From contig NZ_OEQK01000007.1 in assembly GCF_900240405.1 (NCBI RefSeq), forward strand, positions 124,001 to 188,000: 64,000 bases of DNA, given 5' to 3'. Below, one piece after another: positions 62,096-64,000 of this stretch; the stretch's first letter is position 1, and every line of letters begins with the position of its first letter. The position numbers and the translations under genes are program-made. The notes beneath the pieces are model-generated. The model was not told where the DNA came from. It made no database searches and saw nothing but the letters and a program-made list of their open reading frames with translations. Origin of the DNA: Salirhabdus sp. Marseille-P4669. Lineage in GTDB: Bacteria > Bacillota > Bacilli > Bacillales > Alkalibacillaceae.

Positions 62096-62539
62096 ATGGA
62101 TTATAAAGAGACAAAACATCTTGTTGAAGCATATACGAGTGCAATGAATCTTGTATTCCGACGTGTTACAAGTGTTATGAATGAGAAGGTTCATAAAGAG
62201 CTTACAACAGACCAATTTGGAACATTACGATACTTGTATCAAAATGAGTCCTGCACAAGTTCGGATATTGCCAATGAGTTTGCGATTGGCAAAAGTGCCG
62301 TAACTGCACAAATTAATCGTCTAGTAGATCGCGGATTTATCGAAAGAGTTCGAGATGAATCCGATCGACGGGTTGTTTTTTTACACTTAACAGAGGAAGG
62401 AAAACAACTAGTAGAAAAAGGGAACGAAAAGCTTTATGAGGTTCTTGGGGACGTACTTTCCCATTTCGAGAAAGAAGAAGTTACAAATATTATTGAAAAG
62501 CTCGAGAAATTAGCAGACATATTAGAACATAAGGAATAG
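62096..62539 (+). CDS. MarR-family transcriptional regulator
   Basis: A 147-residue winged-helix repressor. Seen: LTTDQFGTLRYLYQNESCTSSDIA, the recognition helix GKSAVTAQINRLVDRGFIERV, and the wing RDESDRRVVFLHLTEEGK. ATG 62096 is preferred to the longer frame from 62051, since TAGGAG lies 7 bases upstream and the operator would otherwise be coding. The MMPL exporter starts 9 bases after its stop, so a drug- or lipid-responsive exporter operon with autoregulation is likely. Confidence 0.88.
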   Translation: MDYKETKHLVEAYTSAMNLVFRRVTSVMNEKVHKELTTDQFGTLRYLYQNESCTSSDIANEFAIGKSAVTAQINRLVDRGFIERVRDESDRRVVFLHLTEEGKQLVEKGNEKLYEVLGDVLSHFEKEEVTNIIEKLEKLADILEHKE

Positions 62540-62548
62540 GTGGTTGTG

Positions 62549-64000
62549 ATGCGAAAAATCATTCAATATCGTTGGCTTGTTTTTGTGCTTTGGATTGCGG
62601 CAGCTGTTTCTTTACTAGTTTTTGCGCCAAACTTACAAGAACTAGTAAGGGAAAAGGGAGAAATTACAGTTCCTGAGGGGTATCCGTCCACCATTGCGGC
62701 GGAACTAGAATCCCAAATGTCGGATGAGGGTGGAGAGAGTACGACAAGTGCTGTTCTCGTATTCCACAATGAAGATGGTTTATCAGAAGAGGAAAAGGCA
62801 GAGGTTGAAGCTGCTATCCAACTATTAAAGGATCAGGAAGCACAGCTTGGCATATCGAATATTTTAGCTTTCACAGATGATGCTAGAATTGAAGAGCAGG
62901 TTGTTGCCGAAGATGGCACAACAATTATAGTGCCATTTAGTGTTTCCTTAGAAAATCAAACGATTGATGAAGCGCGAGATACAATTAAGGAAAGCGTGGA
63001 ATCGATTAACGTCGAGCATTATTTAACTGGTGAGGCTTTTATTTCACAGGATATTATCATCAATTCTGAAGAAGGTTTGAAGAAAACGGAAGTCATCACC
63101 GTTGTCTTTATTATGATTATCTTGTTTATCGTATTTAAATCAGCGGTTGCACCTTTTATCCCATTATTAACAGTGGGAATTAGCTACCTTGCCGCTCAAG
63201 GTGTTGTATCTATTTTAGCGGATACTGTTGGTTTTCCATTATCGACGTTTACGCAAATCTTTATGGTAGCAGTTATGTTTGGGATTGGAACGGACTATTG
63301 TATTTTATTAATTAGTAGATTTAAAGAGGAACTGGCAAACTGTGAGTCTACAAAAGATGCCGTCGTTGCAACGTATAAATCTGCAGGGAAAACAATCGCT
63401 TTTGCTGGTATTGCTGTATTGATTGGTTTTTCAACGATTGGGTTATCCACTTTCTCTTTATACCAATCTGCTGTTGCCGTAGCGGTAGGGGTTGCGGTAG
63501 TATTAATTGCTTTACCAACACTAGTACCATTTTTCCTAGTTGTATTAGGGAAGAAGATGTTCTGGCCATTTGATAAAAACATCGATCATAAAGAAAGTAA
63601 GATTTGGAAGGCAGCAGGTACGTTCTCTTGGAAACGACCAATCATTGCATTGCTCATTGTTGCTGTGATTACACTTCCATCCGTTCTTTTTTATGATGGA
63701 TTTACGTCGTACAATTCCTTAGAGGAAATTGGCGATGATTATGAGACAGTGGCAGGATTTAATATTGTTTCCGAACGATTTGGTCCTGGTGAAACAATGC
63801 CTGCGACGGTGTTAATGAAAATAGATGAAAAGATTGATACTGCGAAGGAATTTCAAGATATTGAGATTATCTCCCAGCGCTTAGCTGATGGAGACGGGGT
63901 GAAAGCAGTACGAAGTGCAACGCGCCCAACTGGTGACTTAATTGAGGACTTTACGGTAACGAATCAAACGGGCTTACTTAGTGATGGAATTGGTCAAAGC
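62549..64000 (+). CDS. MMPL/RND-family transporter (5' part, runs off the window)
   Basis: The frame starts at ATG 62549 (AGGTGG upstream) and is open to the window edge: at least 484 residues. It matches the YdfJ/MmpL class of large exporters. Seen: N-terminal segment RWLVFVLWIAAAVSLLVF, a ~170-residue outside loop, VITVVFIMIILFIVFKSA, and the membrane motif MFGIGTDYCILLISRFKEE with the proton-relay GTDY. The second half should lie beyond the window. Directly downstream of the marR gene and probably repressed by it. Confidence 0.88.
   Translation, partial: MRKIIQYRWLVFVLWIAAAVSLLVFAPNLQELVREKGEITVPEGYPSTIAAELESQMSDEGGESTTSAVLVFHNEDGLSEEEKAEVEAAIQLLKDQEAQLGISNILAFTDDARIEEQVVAEDGTTIIVPFSVSLENQTIDEARDTIKESVESINVEHYLTGEAFISQDIIINSEEGLKKTEVITVVFIMIILFIVFKSAVAPFIPLLTVGISYLAAQGVVSILADTVGFPLSTFTQIFMVAVMFGIGTDYCILLISRFKEELANCESTKDAVVATYKSAGKTIAFAGIAVLIGFSTIGLSTFSLYQSAVAVAVGVAVVLIALPTLVPFFLVVLGKKMFWPFDKNIDHKESKIWKAAGTFSWKRPIIALLIVAVITLPSVLFYDGFTSYNSLEEIGDDYETVAGFNIVSERFGPGETMPATVLMKIDEKIDTAKEFQDIEIISQRLADGDGVKAVRSATRPTGDLIEDFTVTNQTGLLSDGIGQS

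Noticed and set aside
1-64000. tRNA and rRNA genes, prophage, origin of replication
   Set aside because: Nothing with cloverleaf, rRNA signature or phage gene order was found by reading the window; a tRNAscan/Infernal run would be the decisive test.

Overview
The window looks like a chromosomal segment of a low-GC, endospore-forming Bacillaceae (Firmicutes), probably in or near the Oceanobacillus/Virgibacillus/Bacillus group. The evidence is AT-rich sequence with strong AGGAGG-type ribosome binding sites and frequent GTG/TTG starts, a spore cortex gene (pdaA), a gene order recalling the B. subtilis yfk/yfj region (zosA-like, YfkF, YfkD, YfkC, PdaA, YfjP, YfjO-like proteins), and PerR-type boxes. 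No rRNA, tRNA, CRISPR array or prophage was found. Family names are recognised from sequence and memory; no search was run.

Layout. 0-2.5 kb: end of an unknown gene, then an ECF sigma factor, a zinc-finger anti-sigma factor and a membrane protein built of three PGxGH repeats. 2.6-10.8 kb: housekeeping membrane proteins (AGCS symporter, YihY-like protein, ZosA-like P-type ATPase behind two PerR-like boxes, MFS exporter, YfkD, MscS-type channel) and a 50-residue SE1561-family protein. 10.9-16.9 kb: a permease, hisD, pdaA, an AlkA-like glycosylase and an RlmD-like rRNA methyltransferase. 16.9-19.2 kb is a decaying patch: two genes each cut by one in-frame stop codon. At 19.3 kb lies a 792-residue protein that appears to hold two isoprenoid-synthase-like units.

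21.8-28.8 kb: a YuxH-type EAL/HDOD protein, a short-chain dehydrogenase, an internally deleted TetM-like GTPase remnant, a divergent pair (a possible nucleic-acid-binding protein and a small VWA protein), and an HxlR regulator divergent from a flavin oxidoreductase/flavin reductase pair. 29.1-36.0 kb: an uncharacterised three-gene operon made of a zinc-ribbon membrane protein, a 1290-residue VWA protein and a surface-anchored beta-rich protein. 36.1-39.2 kb: a DUF1906 protein, two small unknown genes, a tandem array of ~52-bp units ending in a 15-bp-stem hairpin, and a zinc alcohol dehydrogenase.

39.3-49.4 kb: a type IV pilus locus. pilB, pilT, pilC, a major pilin, a prepilin peptidase, pilM, pilN and pilO run on the plus strand. 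Three minor pilin genes (two with Glu5 and one PilX/GspK-like) run divergently. This is a full monoderm pilus set including the retraction ATPase, which is more than the usual Bacillus competence pseudopilus. 49.5-55.4 kb: a two-component system and an ABC-2 exporter matching the LnrJK-LnrLMN (YfiJKLMN) layout, with two small membrane genes in between. 55.4-57.5 kb: a dispersed stem-loop element, a small membrane protein and an intact IS1182-family element that appears to have landed in that gene's terminator hairpin, flanked by a 22-bp direct repeat. 57.6-64 kb: an acyl-CoA synthetase, a lipoprotein, a Gfo/Idh/MocA oxidoreductase with an aldo/keto reductase, and a MarR regulator with its operator in front of an MMPL exporter that runs off the window.

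The best candidates for undescribed biology are the VWA operon (29.1-36.0 kb), the double isoprenoid-synthase-like protein (19.3-21.7 kb), and the pilus locus with its PilX-like, beta-rich minor pilin.
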